Assembly: GCA_036873135.1 (NCBI GenBank)
Contig: JAPTYO010000053.1
Location: forward strand, 1 to 64,000
Direction: 5' to 3'
Source: Clarkia xantiana subsp. parviflora
Taxonomy: Eukaryota; Streptophyta; Magnoliopsida; Myrtales; Onagraceae
DNA length: 64,000 nucleotides
Below are positions 51,306 to 63,510 of this stretch, piece by piece. Made by a program: the position numbers and the translations under genes. Positions within the stretch are counted from its first letter, which is position 1; each line of letters opens with the position of its first letter. The notes beneath the pieces were generated by a model. The model worked only from the letters and a program-made list of their open reading frames with translations, was not told where the DNA came from and did no database searches.

Positions 51306-53136
51306 AGCGTTGAGGATGAAGATGAAGAACGTAGCATCTGCTGACAGTTCCCTTCCCGCTAAATATCCGCCGCCGATGTCTTTTCGGCGGGTGTTCTATT
51401 CGAGGGCATAAACGGCAATTCGGAATTATGAGAGAAAAATAAATCCAGTCTAAAAATATCATGAATAAGAATTATGTACTTAATTTATTCTATAATGTTA
51501 TTAATTTTCGCTTTGGGCTGAAATTTGTGTACTTAATTTGTAACTATATGATATCCAATATCGTTTAAAATATTTTCGCATCTACTTTTATTTATAATAA
51601 AAAATACACATAAATCATAGTACTATATATCAAAAGTTATATATCTTTATTTACGATATTTAAAAGTAGATAATATCTAACTATAAATATGATTTATTTG
51701 TTTTTTTATTAAAAATAATATATTTTTCTAATTTAAATATCGTAAAAAAATATTTATAACATTTTTTGGGGTAGTATAATTTACTAAATTTTTTTAGTGT
51801 AAAAGTGTATGTAAAAAGCTTTATAATAACATAGTATTAAGCATATTACTATATTTTATTTAGTATGCATATTTTAAGGAAAAATCTGCACAAAATTTGG
51901 ATTGGTAATTAGTGTAACACATATTTTCACATAAAAAAAGTATATTATGAAACGTGTTGGATATGACACACAATATATAAACAATTAAGAAAAATATTAA
52001 TTTTATTGTCTGATCTTGATGGAATCTGAATTTACCCGTAATGATTTCCACTATGTCTCCGAACTCTGTTCGTCGGCGCATAATTGCAAGAAGGGATAAA
52101 ACGCGGGCCTAGAAATCCCTCTCTGACGGTCAAATTAGTCACACGTTATGTAAAGAGAGAAATTGCAATATGTATGTATGCATGTAAGCATGTAGAGAGT
52201 TGAGAGAGTCAGAGTGTGGCACCGGCCAGACCATGGTTTCTTCAGTCAGGAGGTTGTTGTTGTCTCCGGTGGGGAGTGTGATATTTATAAGGGGTTCGGG
52301 TCGGTGTCGAATCCTATGGTAAATCTAATGATGACCAAATCTCATCATTTTATATTATCATAAAAGCTAAGAGGAGTAGGGAGTAGTCTGGCATACAGAC
52401 TACCAATGTTACCTGTCATTTGCTTATTCCATATATTTGTCAGGAGTGAGGACAATAGGAGATGGTGTTGAGTATGCTAAGGTGACGACCGTGAAGATCT
52501 TGGTGCCTTGTGTTATTATCCTCAGGGGGTTACGGGTGAATTCATGTAATGCCTCGGAATGGGCGTCAAGTATTATCTAGGTGACGCCCTGGAATTAGCT
52601 GTTTGAGTTTAGATGTGTAAGGATTTACGCATGTAATGTATATATATAATAAGGGCATGAAGCTCCTTGAGGCTCTACGCCTATGAGATCTACACTCTGA
52701 GTCATTGTCTTCGGTGATGATCGAGTTATGACCCTCGTGTAAACATGTGTCATCGTGACAGGCACATGACTAAGTATATATCGGGTACGTGACTAGGTAC
52801 ATATGTATCACATCTAAACTATGAGTTATATATATATATATATATATATATTTTTATGTTTTTTTCTTTCTCTACATGCACATGTTAAAAAATTTCCATA
52901 TCTATAATGCAATCTTTAAAGACATTTTGAGGGTTATGGGCTGAAGGTGGAATGTGGGCCAATAACAGACTCTAGGCTAAGCATAACGACAAGATCCAGA
53001 AGCCCTAAAAGCCTAAACCACTTTCTTCTTCCTCCTTCATCGGCGCCCTTCCTCTGCACTCGACACCGGCAAGCTGAGTTCTCACATTTCCCAGGAACCG
53101 TCGTTAAGCTCCTGACACTCTCCTAGGGTTTCCAAG
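51306..53136. other. Intergenic region between divergent PPR and CCT6 genes
   Basis: Very AT-rich from 51470 to 52060. The stretch 52200-52800 is of more mixed composition with no frame or repeat family that I recognise. A (TA)n tract is at 52827-52851. The CCT6 promoter and CT-rich leader occupy about 52900-53136. Confidence 0.5.
52937..52960. promoter_or_regulatory. Paired site II elements upstream of CCT6
   Basis: TGGGCT (52937-52942) and TGGGCC (52955-52960) lie 18 bp apart, about 180-200 bp before the CCT6 start codon. This spacing and position resemble site II pairs of plant housekeeping genes. Confidence 0.5.
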
Positions 53137-56100
53137 ATGTCTCTGCGAGTACTGAACCCTAATGCGGAGGTTCTCAACAAGTCCTCTGCTCTTCACATGA
53201 ACATCAATGCCGCCAAGGGCCTGCAGGACGTTCTCAAGAGCAACCTCGGTCCTAAGGGAACCATCAAGATGTACTTTTTTCGACCTGATTCGGGGTTTAG
53301 TTGGTGGGTTTTTTATTGTTTACATTTCTTGCTGATCTGCTTTCGATTTATCAGGCTTGTTGGGGGAGCTGGAGATATTAAGCTTACTAAGGATGGAAAC
53401 TCACTCTTGAAGGAAATGGTAATTATTTCGCAGCTCTTATACTCAGATCTTAGTTCTCTTTCCGTATTTGATCCCCTTTTGATTCAGTTCCATCTTTCTG
53501 CTTGGCATGCTTAGTTTTGTGGGATACATTAGTTTGAATCCGGGCTTAAAAAATTAAAATTAGTTTGAAATGCAAAATTTAATCAAGTTTCTCAAAAACT
53601 TAAGTCAAGGATGGTGATTCAGTACTTTCTTGTTGACGGGTAGGGTTTCTTTAACAATGAAGACACTATATTCCTGTTAGATGGAAACAAGCTACTTTTG
53701 ATTCAGCAGAGTTCAAGTCATTTCGTTTTCCCTGTAGGGGTTGGTTTAGATCTTGTGGTTTCTTTTAGAAATTGAAAATTTCACTAAATGAATGCAGCAA
53801 ATTCAAAATCCAACTGCAATCATGATTGCAAGGACTGCTGTTGCGCAAGATGACATCAGTGGCGATGGCACGACATCTACTGTCCTCTTCATTGGTGAAC
53901 TCATGAAACAATCTGAACGCTATATTGACGAAGGTTTGTTGCTTCTGCTGTAGTTTTCATTGAAATCTTGGGAGCTTCCTATCTGTGACTCTATATGATT
54001 GCTGCACTGCTAATTCTGTAGTTTCTTATTGCATTCGGTCATCTATGGTCATCTCCTTCTATGGTACATTAGGTGGCTTTTTAGGCAGTCCTTAGATTTT
54101 TAGGGTCGTCAATTTTGATGCTTCTTTGGAGTGAATTTAAGGCTATAAGTTTCTTTTAATCATTGTGATGTGGACTTCACTAGTAGTCAGTTTTCACCTT
54201 TGCTCATTTAGACTAGTTAAATCACTGTTTTATATTAATGTATGGAGAGTTTGTGATCCATCAACGTATTTGCACATAATGATAAAAATACTATGACTGA
54301 TACTTTGCTTTTCGAACATACTAGATGATAGTATAAAACAGTGTGTCGATTTAAAACATAATCAGCACATAATCATAATAACCAATACTTGCAAAATAGT
54401 CAATCTGGAAATTTGAAATCATTACTCTGGGCTTTCATGTAAATGCTTGGGTAAACTCTTGTTTAATTTAATATTATCATTGGAATGGTAAGGCTATGGA
54501 CTATTAAAGCAATATAAACAAGAGTTCTAGTTGATGAATGCATTCTCATAATGAAGACAGAGTATTTTTTTGCCAAATAAGACAAAGTATTTACTATTAC
54601 ATTACTGAAGGATTTTGTGGCTTGCATGTGCTTGCTTCAGGGATGCACCCTCGTGTCTTGGTTGATGGTTTTGAGATAGCGAAACGAGCAACCCTCCAAT
54701 TCCTCGAGAAGTTCAAGACACCCGTGGTAATGGGCAATGAACCAGATAGAGAAATTCTTAAGATGGTGGCGAGAACCACCCTTAGAACAAAGGTACTCGT
54801 TTTGATCTCTTTTTAATGATAACTGATCTTTACTTTGATTAATCCATACTGAGTTATTGGTTTTTGTTTTCTTGATCAGTTGTACGAGTCATTGGCCGAT
54901 CAGTTGACAGATATAGTTGTTAATGGGGTGAGTTCTTTAAGATGTTTGTTATTACAAAATTTACATAACCAGTAAACTTTGCTAAAACTTTGTCCCTTCA
55001 TATGCTTAATAGCGGGGTTGTGTTGAATTGGGAATGATCTGCTGAATTTGGGTGTAACAGGTTCTCTGCATAAAGAAACCCGAGGAAGAGATTGATTTAT
55101 TCATGGTAGAGATCATGCACATGCGACACAAATTTGACGTTGACACACGCTTGGTATGATTTATTTATTTGTTGGAGTGTTTTATACTGAAATATATTGT
55201 ATAAGCTACCGGTTCTCATTTCTTAATGATCTCTTATTCTTAAGTCTTAACTCTTAGTTCTAAAGTCCCTTTAGCTGATGGGTCATAAGTAAAGCTTCCT
55301 CTGCACTGACATGAATTCTGAAGAGTCTTATCCTTATAAGATCTAGAGACAACTTACAACTTGATTCTACTGTATTTTATTTACTTCGACTCTTGGTAGT
55401 TAATGTTCTCCTAGACCTTTAAAAATTATACTCCAGCAAGCTACTTCCTAACACATGACAATGATCAGTTCCTAGCAGTACTTTTTATATTTTCTATTTT
55501 CAGCTACATTTGAAGTGCTACTATAGCTTTCTTATTTGTCCTTATAAATTAACAAAAATGTTCCCTCTTTCTTAGGTTGAAGGCCTTGTTCTTGACCATG
55601 GTTCAAGACATCCTGATATGAAGCGGAGAGCTGAAAATTGTTACATCTTAACATGCAACGTTTCTTTGGAGTATGACAAAAGGTACGCATTCAGTATTTA
55701 TAGAGCATACACAAGCTCTCTTTTTGGTGGTGTGCTTAGGTTAATCTTGTAAGGTGTTTCGTCATAACCCTTCATTCTTTTATACGATGAAAATTTATGC
55801 TTTCTTGAATTCGTTATTCACTCTTAGACTGAATAGTTTTACTTTATGAGGCATTAAGCTATAAGTTGGTTCATGAGAGTGTAGCACTGGATAGCACACT
55901 GAATCATAAGGGTGCAAACCCTCATGGGATACTCTTTTCTTAATCCCGAGTTATTTTTTTTCTTGCTTGCTGGCACATTTATTCTGTTTGAGGAATAAGG
56001 TTCTATTTTTATATCCCGGTGAAAAAACTAACTGATGCCTTACTTCTCTACCAGCGAAGTAAATGCTGGCTTTTTCTACTCAAATGCCGAGCAGAGAGAG

Positions 56101-57867
56101 GCTATGGTTTTGGCTGAAAGGCGTTCAGTTGATGAAAAAGTCAGAAAAATCATCGAACTTAAGAACCAGGTGGTTATATATTTATATATATAAAGAAATT
56201 TCTTTTTATACACCCTTCTCTCTCTCTTTAATATATATATATATATATACATATGTATGTTCTGCTGTTAAGCACTTCTATATTATTTCCTGCAGGTTTG
56301 TGCCGACAGTGATAGCGGCTTTGTGGTCATTAATCAAAAGGGAATTGATCCACCATCACTAGATCTTCTCGCAAGAGCAGGGGTACGGTCAACACATGCT
56401 ATTGTTATATATATATATATCCTCTGATTACCTGATAATGTTGGTGATTGTGATTTCCATTCTTCAATTTGTAAACCATCTTATAGATTATAGCTCTCCG
56501 AAGAGCTAAAAGAAGAAACATGGAGCGTCTTGTCTTAGCTACTGGTGGTGAGGCTGTCAACTCCGTTGACGATTTAACACCTGATTGTCTTGGCTGGGCT
56601 GGACTTGTGTATGAGCATGTACTCGGAGAAGAGAAGTACACATTTGTGGAAAATGTCAAGAACCCTCATTCTTGCACAATTCTGATTAAGGGTATTTTTT
56701 AAAAAATAATAACAATACGCGCTTGATCTTTGGATGCGCTCCTTATAGTTTATCTAGATATCTAAAGAATGGCTTCCCATCATAAACTTTGCAGGACCAA
56801 ATGACCATACAATTGCCCAAATTAAGGAAGCTGTCCGAGATGGATTGAGAGCAGTAAAGAATGCTATTGAGGATGAAGCTGTTATCCTAGTAAGTTATTG
56901 CAGGATTTTTTAGCATAATATAAGAACAGTTGTTTTCCGCTGCTTTTACACACTGGCTGCTGCTTTAATGGTCTTGAAGTGCATGTTTATGGGTGCTTAT
57001 AGTGTCACTATGCAAGTGCTAAAGCAAATTATCTTTTGCGTGCTGTCATTTGTTTTTGTACAATGTCCTTTAGTAAATATTATGCAAAGAAATTCTGCCA
57101 TTGCAAAAATCTAGAATTAGAAGGCTAAATTGCCACTTGTTCTTGTTCAGGGTGCAGGAGCTTTTGAAGTAGCAGCTAGCCAACATTTGATGAATGAAGT
57201 GAAGAAAACTGTTAAAGGGGTAATAATACACTGTTACTATTCTAATTACTCATTACTTGTTATTCTCAGTACTTTAACAAACAATGTAATTTTTGAAACA
57301 GCGTGCTCAGCTTGGCGTGGAGGCTTTTGCAAATGCTCTTCTTGTCGTGCCAAAGACACTAGCTGAGAATTCTGGACTTGACACTCAGGATGTGATTATT
57401 GGTCTCACGGTATGTTGTTCCTCCTGTCTTTGGTTTTTAACATATCCTTACAGATACCACATCGCAAAAAATGCGAACAAAAACCTGTATTTACTTTTGG
57501 TTAAATCTTTGAATATAAAGGGTGAACACGATAGAGGAAACGTTGTGGGATTGAACATGCACACCGGAGAACCAATTGACCCCCAAATGGAGGGTATCTT
57601 TGACAATTATGCGGTGAAGCGCCAGATCATTAACTCCGGGTATAGTGAACAACAAGCTATAGCTCTGTGTATATATTTATTTACCGGTTTCTTCTGCTAC
57701 TCAATGCGTAGAATGATGAGTTTTTCTTCTGCCTAGCCGTGCAATTAACGAGTCTTAAGTATTTGACTGCTATGTGTTTGTTCTTCTATAGGCCTGTGAT
57801 AGCTTCTCAGTTGCTATTGGTCGATGAAGTGATTCGAGCTGGACGTAACATGCGGAAACCTAATTAG
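53137..57867 (+). CDS. CCT6: T-complex protein 1 subunit zeta (CCT6)
   Basis: Fifteen exons: 53137-53270, 53355-53418, 53798-53933, 54641-54792, 54880-54927, 55061-55153, 55576-55682, 56055-56169, 56296-56382, 56487-56691, 56795-56889, 57151-57219, 57302-57409, 57521-57639, 57792-57867. They join without a frame break to 535 residues, the family's usual length. The protein is one of eight subunits of the cytosolic group II chaperonin TRiC, which folds actin, tubulin and many other proteins using ATP. Visible hallmarks are LGPKG (37-41), the ATP-binding GDGTT (88-92), TKDGN (56-60) and the GAGAFEVA segment near residue 413. The C terminus ends NMRKPN. Near-identity to the Arabidopsis zeta subunit along the whole length makes the call firm. 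Intron 1 (84 nt) is free of stops in frame, so its retention would insert 28 residues. Confidence 0.97.
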
Positions 57868-58495
57868 TGATGCTGCTCTTCTTTTACTTACAAAGTCAGT
57901 GGTTTGTGCCGTAAAACGTTTTCCTTTATTTGGTGTGCAAGTCAAGGAACAAGACAGCAGATGTCTAATGATTTTGGATGTAATGTCGGTTGAAGAATGG
58001 ATTGTTTCACCAGCTCGAAAAATACTATCTGTAATTTGAGTAGTTGTAGCTATCTCAAAGTTTTGAGTTTGAATTGGTTTTTGTAATGTGCATTTTGGTT
58101 TTTATGCAGTTTAGAAGAATGTTTCGGCTCCGTGTCGGGGTTTTTTGACCTTTCAGTTAGTTTTTTTCACATTTAAGAGTCTAGCTGTGGATAAATGGAA
58201 CACAAGCTAGGGAACATTTGATCAAAACTAAGGAATCATCATAGTATTCTCCAAAAGAAACGTTTTTTTGCTGGAAGTGCAACAATATCGATAATTCAGC
58301 ACAACACAAACATGATGAAATGGATTATTGTCGACCAGACAGACTACAACCATGCTCTTTAAATCAGCTACAACTGCTTTTAAACACCCAAATTCATGAA
58401 TTCTAGTAGTTTGAACTGAATCTTGTGGCCCAAGTAATTCTGTTGACCAGAGTTTGATTCAACATATCAAAGCACCATCCAGTTATGAGTAACGT
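57868..58495. other. Convergent 3' flanks of CCT6 and the Cmc1-like gene
   Basis: About 630 bp between opposing stop codons, holding both 3'UTRs. No additional gene seen. Confidence 0.6.
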
Positions 58496-60075
58496 TCATC
58501 TGGGTAATGGCGAAGTCTTCTCTTGTTGAGTGTATTCTCTTTTCATTTCCTCCAGTACAGCATCGTTCGTACTGCAACAATAATCAAAACAAACTTCTTT
58601 TAGACAATTTTTGTGCTTTCAGTTATATCACTAAACACAACCTCAAATTGGGTTTATTGACAATTTCCAAGTACCATACACTAGCTTGACCCATAACCTC
58701 AAGTAATAAACAGACTGACACTGGTTAAGGTTGAGAAAGATCAATTTGTTTGCATAAGGTGAACATATACCACTAGAAAGACAACCAGGTTTACCATAAT
58801 TCACAGTTTCCAAAGTGCGAAAATGATAGATTTCACACCACATTCCTAAACATTGTTATGAACTCCCTCCCTTACCTTCAGGTTGAACCGTCATAAGGCA
58901 TAAACTCCCAAAACCAGCAACTCAAAGATGTAACACACTAACTTCATTCTTGAAGAGCAGCTGAACTTACTAACTTGAATTATTACAATATCAAAACTGT
59001 CAAAGAACTCAGGTTTATGCTCCATTGCTATTCTGGAGCTTCCACTGGGCAGCTTTTAGCAGCCCTGCCATTTATGTTTAGGGTTCCATATGTTGCTAAA
59101 AGGACTATCATCAAGTTAAGAACTTCAAAATTTTGCTCATTTAACAGTCAATAATCTGTTCCTTTCAAGTAGAAATGCAGCACGGGTGGACCGATGAGCT
59201 CTTGGAATAAAAGTATGGAACATGTAGAACTGAGAAGACGTATAGGCAAAGATATTTTAGAAAAAAGCGAGAAACTCACAACTGATGGAGGCAATTATTC
59301 AGTTCTTTAGCCTGTTTGCGGCACTGCCAGATGACTGATATTGTTCTTCCGTGAGCACATTCAGCATACCTTGAAGTGTAGTAATCACACTCCTTGAGAG
59401 CCTTCGACTTCATTTTGCTACGTAAAGCTGTCAATTTGTCACATGAATATGAAACTCACTGAAACCTTTCTAAACAATAAACATAAAGTAAGCCCTAACT
59501 CATACTTGCCTAAAAACACCTCATGAAGAAGACAACTATGATCAGGTTCATCTTATACATAAGTAGTTTCTTAGTTCTTTCTAGCTTCGGTGAGCTAATT
59601 ATGCAGGAAATCATGTACATACATCCAATATGCATCAAATGACCATACGCTATTGAGAAAATGTAATGTACGCATGCCTAACTTTCATGTTTGCTGTATC
59701 ATTGTGATTCCAGATTAGTGCTTCTCTATGAAAGTATTGCAGACCAAACAAAACCACTTCCATAATCATGCTACAATGATAAGGTACCTCTATTTCATCC
59801 AAGATTCATTCTTCTGTTGTATGCATTTGCTAAATAAGATTCGAGTCCATTTCACAGCATTGGAGCGGTAAACAAAGAATCAGCTCATAAACCGAAATGA
59901 TCACACTAATTTGATGGAAAAATGCATACATTTGGATGAATTAAGAGATGAGAAATAAAGAACATCGGCTTCATCTACCTTGTTAGGTCTAATAACGCGA
60001 GTCTACGGCAGAAAAGTTACCTTCTTCAACCTTCTTCTTGACGTGATTCTCGCGAGCTTCCTGAACGTATCCCAT
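58496..60075 (-). CDS. Cmc1-type twin CX9C protein, cytochrome c oxidase biogenesis
   Basis: Three exons on the minus strand: 60075-60021, 59427-59280, 58571-58496, with phases 1 and 2 matching exactly, giving 92 residues. Two CX9C pairs are present: Cys32/Cys42 and Cys54/Cys64. This is the coiled-coil-helix-coiled-coil-helix fold imported into the mitochondrial intermembrane space by the Mia40 disulfide relay. The N-terminal MGYVQEARENHVKKKVEEAL and the ISVIWQCRKQAKELNNCLHQ segment match plant Cmc1-like proteins. Yeast Cmc1 helps assemble cytochrome c oxidase; the same role is inferred. The last exon of 25 codons lies about 700 bp from the second, and without it the protein would appear to stop right after LHQL. 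The exons are too short to stand out as open frames. The gene is tail-to-tail with CCT6 and head-to-head with the 14-3-3 gene. Confidence 0.9.
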
Positions 60076-61418
60076 ATCGCAGGGATCTCTTCTCTGGCTG
60101 GTTGGAGAAGATGGAGTTGTATACGGTCACAGCTTCTGAGTTAGCCGAGCCGCGCCGGAGTTGCGGCTGTATATATATCGTGAATTGCAGAACGCAACCC
60201 TCTTTGGATTAATTAGGATTATGAATGATATAATCAACAATTCTAAGTTTTAAAACAATGCAATAAATTTTATGTTATTAAATAATATTATATAGTTTTG
60301 GGAAAAAAAACAAAAAATATTATATAGTTAATGTATATAAATTTAAATGATATATATATATATTTTTTTTTAATAATCAACAATTAGTGTATACATTGCT
60401 CTAATATAAAGAGTTTATTTAATAATAAAACGATGCAAAATAAAATAATAAATGAAAAAAAATATGGCAGCTAAATTATTATGGAAAATGTTTACCAATA
60501 AAATTATTATGGTAAATGGCAAAATAACGTGTATAGTGTAACTAAAAGTCAATGGACAATGGCCATTGGATGGGAGTTCACGGTCAACGGTAACCGTGAT
60601 ATCTCCGTCGCCAACCATCCGTCTATCTCTTTTATTTAAGAACCCTACACGAGACTCTCACTCATCCCCTTCCATTTTAACCTCTCAATCTCATTTTGCC
60701 TCGCCACCAGAAGCTAGCCCATTCATTCTCACGATCTACCGACGTATGCTCTCTCTCTCTGTTCTTTGTTTTTTGTTTTTTGGGATTGAAAATGATTATG
60801 CTTGTTTAGAGATCTGCCTGATTTGCCGATTGATTGGTAATCTGGTATCCGTGTCGATATTCTCGACCCGATCTGTCAAGTTTTTGAACCAAGGATCTAA
60901 TTGTTTCTGATTTGAATTTGAAGATTCGTCATTTTGATGATCTTGATGTGTATTGGGTTGAGGAAACACTGGAGGTTAATTGGAAATTAGCAGTTGTAGA
61001 CTATCCTTACTGAGTTTCTTTTGTTGTTGGCTTTAATAAGTGACGAATTGAGATGTGTGAAGTTCGTATTGATGGATCCAGATCCTCTATTGCTAGAGCT
61101 GATGAAATTTTATCAAAGCAATTTGTTGATTGTAGTCTGATGTTGATTTGTTGGCGACTATGATACATAATCTGCGTCTTTACTGATGTAATGTTAGCAG
61201 TCAAAAGGATCCAGGATTTGTTTCGGTTAACCGAACATATGAAGGTCAAAATTTGTTTTTAGAGCTGAAGAATTTTCTGGTGCATTCTGCTTGATCTGAT
61301 GTTTAAATTGCCATCATTTTGCTTGATGCTACTTATTTAAATTGTTTGAATCAATTTAATAATATGTTAATTTGAATCTTGATGATGCCAGACTTGGATT
61401 TAGAACAGCATAACGAAC
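60076..61418. promoter_or_regulatory. Shared upstream region of Cmc1-like (-) and 14-3-3 (+) genes
   Basis: The Cmc1 start is at 60075. The 14-3-3 leader appears to begin just after a TATA-like TTTTATTTAAG near 60629. A probable 5'UTR intron runs from a donor at 60745 (CCGAC|gtatgc) to an acceptor at about 61391 or 61408. The donor is followed by a (CT)n run. The frames at 60566-60910 and 61007-61249 fall in this leader and intron. Confidence 0.55.
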
Positions 61419-63012
61419 ATGTCGCCATCAGACTCTTCAAGGGAGGAAAATGTCTACCTGGCTAAGCTGGCCGAGCAAGCCGAGAGGTACGAAGAAATGG
61501 TGGAGTTCATGGAGAAAGTTGTAAAGACAGGAGACTCAGAGGAGCTAACGGTTGAAGAGCGTAATCTCCTCTCTGTTGCATACAAGAATGTGATTGGAGC
61601 CAGAAGGGCTTCATGGAGAATCATCTCTTCAATTGAGCAGAAGGAAGAAAGCAGAGGAAACGAGGACCATGTTTCCATCATTAAGGAATACAGGAGCAAG
61701 ATTGAGACCGAGCTCAGCAAGATCTGTGATGGGATCCTCAACCTTCTTGATTCGCACCTTGTTCCTTCAGCTACATCTGCTGAGTCTAAGGTGTTCTACC
61801 TCAAAATGAAGGGTGATTACCACAGGTATTTGGCTGAGTTCAAGACGGGTGCTGAAAGGAAGGATGCTGCTGAAAGTACTCTTTTGGCTTACAAATCTGC
61901 CCAAGTATGTGAATTTATGTGTTGTCATGTTTAATAAATCTCTTGCTATTTACCTTTCTGATCAAGTTGTTTTTTTATTCAATCAGGATATTGCTTTGGC
62001 TGAACTGGCGCCAACTCACCCGATCCGTCTTGGTCTTGCCTTGAACTTCTCGGTGTTCTACTATGAAATTCTCAACTCTCCAGACCGTGCTTGCAATCTT
62101 GCGAAGCAGGTAATTATATTGACTATTTCATTCATTTTATTAAAAGGTTATTGACTGCTTCATTCGTTCTCTCTTTTAAGAAATGGATGAAGCAGTCAAT
62201 ATAATTACCTACTTTGCAAGATTGCAAGCAAGATTTCTTAAAAGCAAACTAATCATTTACCTTAAATGTAAATCTTCACTGTTTCACCTGCAACTTTATT
62301 GATAATCCTTTGGGTTTAGTAGTATATTAGCCTCCATTTTTGGGTTTTCCTGTTCCATCTATTTTGACAGAGAAAATTTATAGTGAAACTTGGTGAACAT
62401 AAATAATTGACATTTGCTAGAAAGTAACTTTTTCACTCTCCTTGAGTTTCACTATAAGTTCTTGTTTTATCTACCTGAATTAATATTCTGAATTTCCAAT
62501 ATTGGCTTGTTTGCCTCTGAAGGCATTTGATGAGGCTATCGCTGAACTGGACACATTGGGTGAAGAGTCTTACAAGGACAGTACCCTGATCATGCAACTT
62601 CTTAGAGACAACCTCACTCTCTGGACTTCCGACCTTCCGGTGACTCTCTCTCTATCTACTCTCTATCATTACAATGCGTTATCACATATAATTGGTTTAG
62701 CGATCATTACAATGCGTTATCACATATAATTGGTTTAGCGATGAATATTGAAGTAGTCATAATATCATTGAAGTTAACTTATTCTAGTGGTTGATACATA
62801 TATAGAAATCATGAGTTCTAGTTTCAAATCTACCATATTTTTTGTTGAATTTAAACATTCGTTAGGTAGAAGTTAACTTATTCCAGTAGTAGGGCTCACC
62901 CTTTATAAATACTAGATATATTAAATTCTGGGTATGTTCAAATTGGAAACTTTTGCAGGAGGATGGTGGTGATGAGATCAAGGAAGCTTCAAAGCCTGCT
63001 GATGGACAGTAA
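61419..63012 (+). CDS. 14-3-3 protein (general regulatory factor, non-epsilon type)
   Basis: Four coding exons: 61419-61904, 61987-62109, 62523-62639, 62959-63012, giving 259 residues. 14-3-3 dimers bind phosphoserine/threonine motifs of client proteins. Signature 1 ([11 protein letters not shown], 48-58) and signature 2 ([20 protein letters not shown], 220-239) are intact. The phosphate-binding residues Lys56, Arg63, Arg136 and Tyr137 are all present. The variable C-terminal tail is short and acidic ([17 protein letters not shown]). The four-exon layout and the tail fit the non-epsilon group (Arabidopsis GRF5/GRF7 neighbourhood). Intron 2 carries an inverted copy of the exon 2/intron 2 boundary, and intron 3 carries a 38-bp tandem duplication. 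A 5'UTR intron is likely. Confidence 0.96.
62088..62230. repeat. Inverted duplication of the 14-3-3 exon 2/intron 2 boundary
   Basis: The segment 62088-62136 (last 22 nt of exon 2 plus first 27 nt of intron 2) is matched by its reverse complement at 62182-62230 at 44 of 49 positions, with a 45-nt spacer. In the transcript the arms would pair and enclose the 5' splice site of intron 2. A competing inner hairpin can form between 62150-62168 and 62182-62200. Confidence 0.9.
62372..62461. repeat. Small inverted repeat in 14-3-3 intron 2
   Basis: TTATAGTGAAACT near 62379-62391 is mirrored by AGTTTCACTATAA at about 62446-62458 with a spacer of about 55 nt. It could be a minor hairpin or the ends of a tiny MITE. 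Confidence 0.55.
62665..62741 (+). repeat. 38-bp tandem duplication in 14-3-3 intron 3
   Basis: Two direct copies of a 38-bp unit containing CATTACAATGCGTTATCACA follow one another, at 62667 and 62705, with no difference seen. Replication slippage is the likely origin. Confidence 0.9.
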
Positions 63013-63510
63013 GCAACATGGCTGCTTTCGGGTCACTAGCATAGAGCATTGTTATTTAATCAAACTTTGAAGTAGAATGGATTCTGCTTGGTTTGTTGCT
63101 TCTTTTTTAGTGTCAATTTCTGTTCTAGTGATCTATTGTGTTCATTGTGGTTTCTCTGTAACATTTGAAGTTTGAGACTGCTTGAGTTAGTTCTTCAACT
63201 CAATCTAGTACTTTATTACCAACCATTGTTGCCTGAATGATATTTAGGCTTTTATTGATAGCGATTTTTGAATCGCTTTTGTGGGTTTCACCTGAGCCTG
63301 TAATATGTTGACTAAACTAACTTGTTCGGAGCAATTTGAGACTAAAAGACATTCATGATTATTACGGCGCAAAACACTATAAATTAACTATGCATTATGT
63401 TTAGTAGTGTATTGTACGGAGAAGGCAAAACTATGATCAGTATTACACTGAACTGAGAGATTCACATTTACACGATAATTTGTATACATTGAAGAACTGA
63501 ATGAACCTCA

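Noticed and set aside
52200..52800. Possible solo LTR or transposon fragment
   Set aside because: Composition differs from its neighbours but I found no paired ends, PBS or target duplication.
57293..57736. Long continuous frame over CCT6 exons 13-14
   Set aside because: It reads through intron 13, which happens to be open; family alignment and phase show two separate exons.
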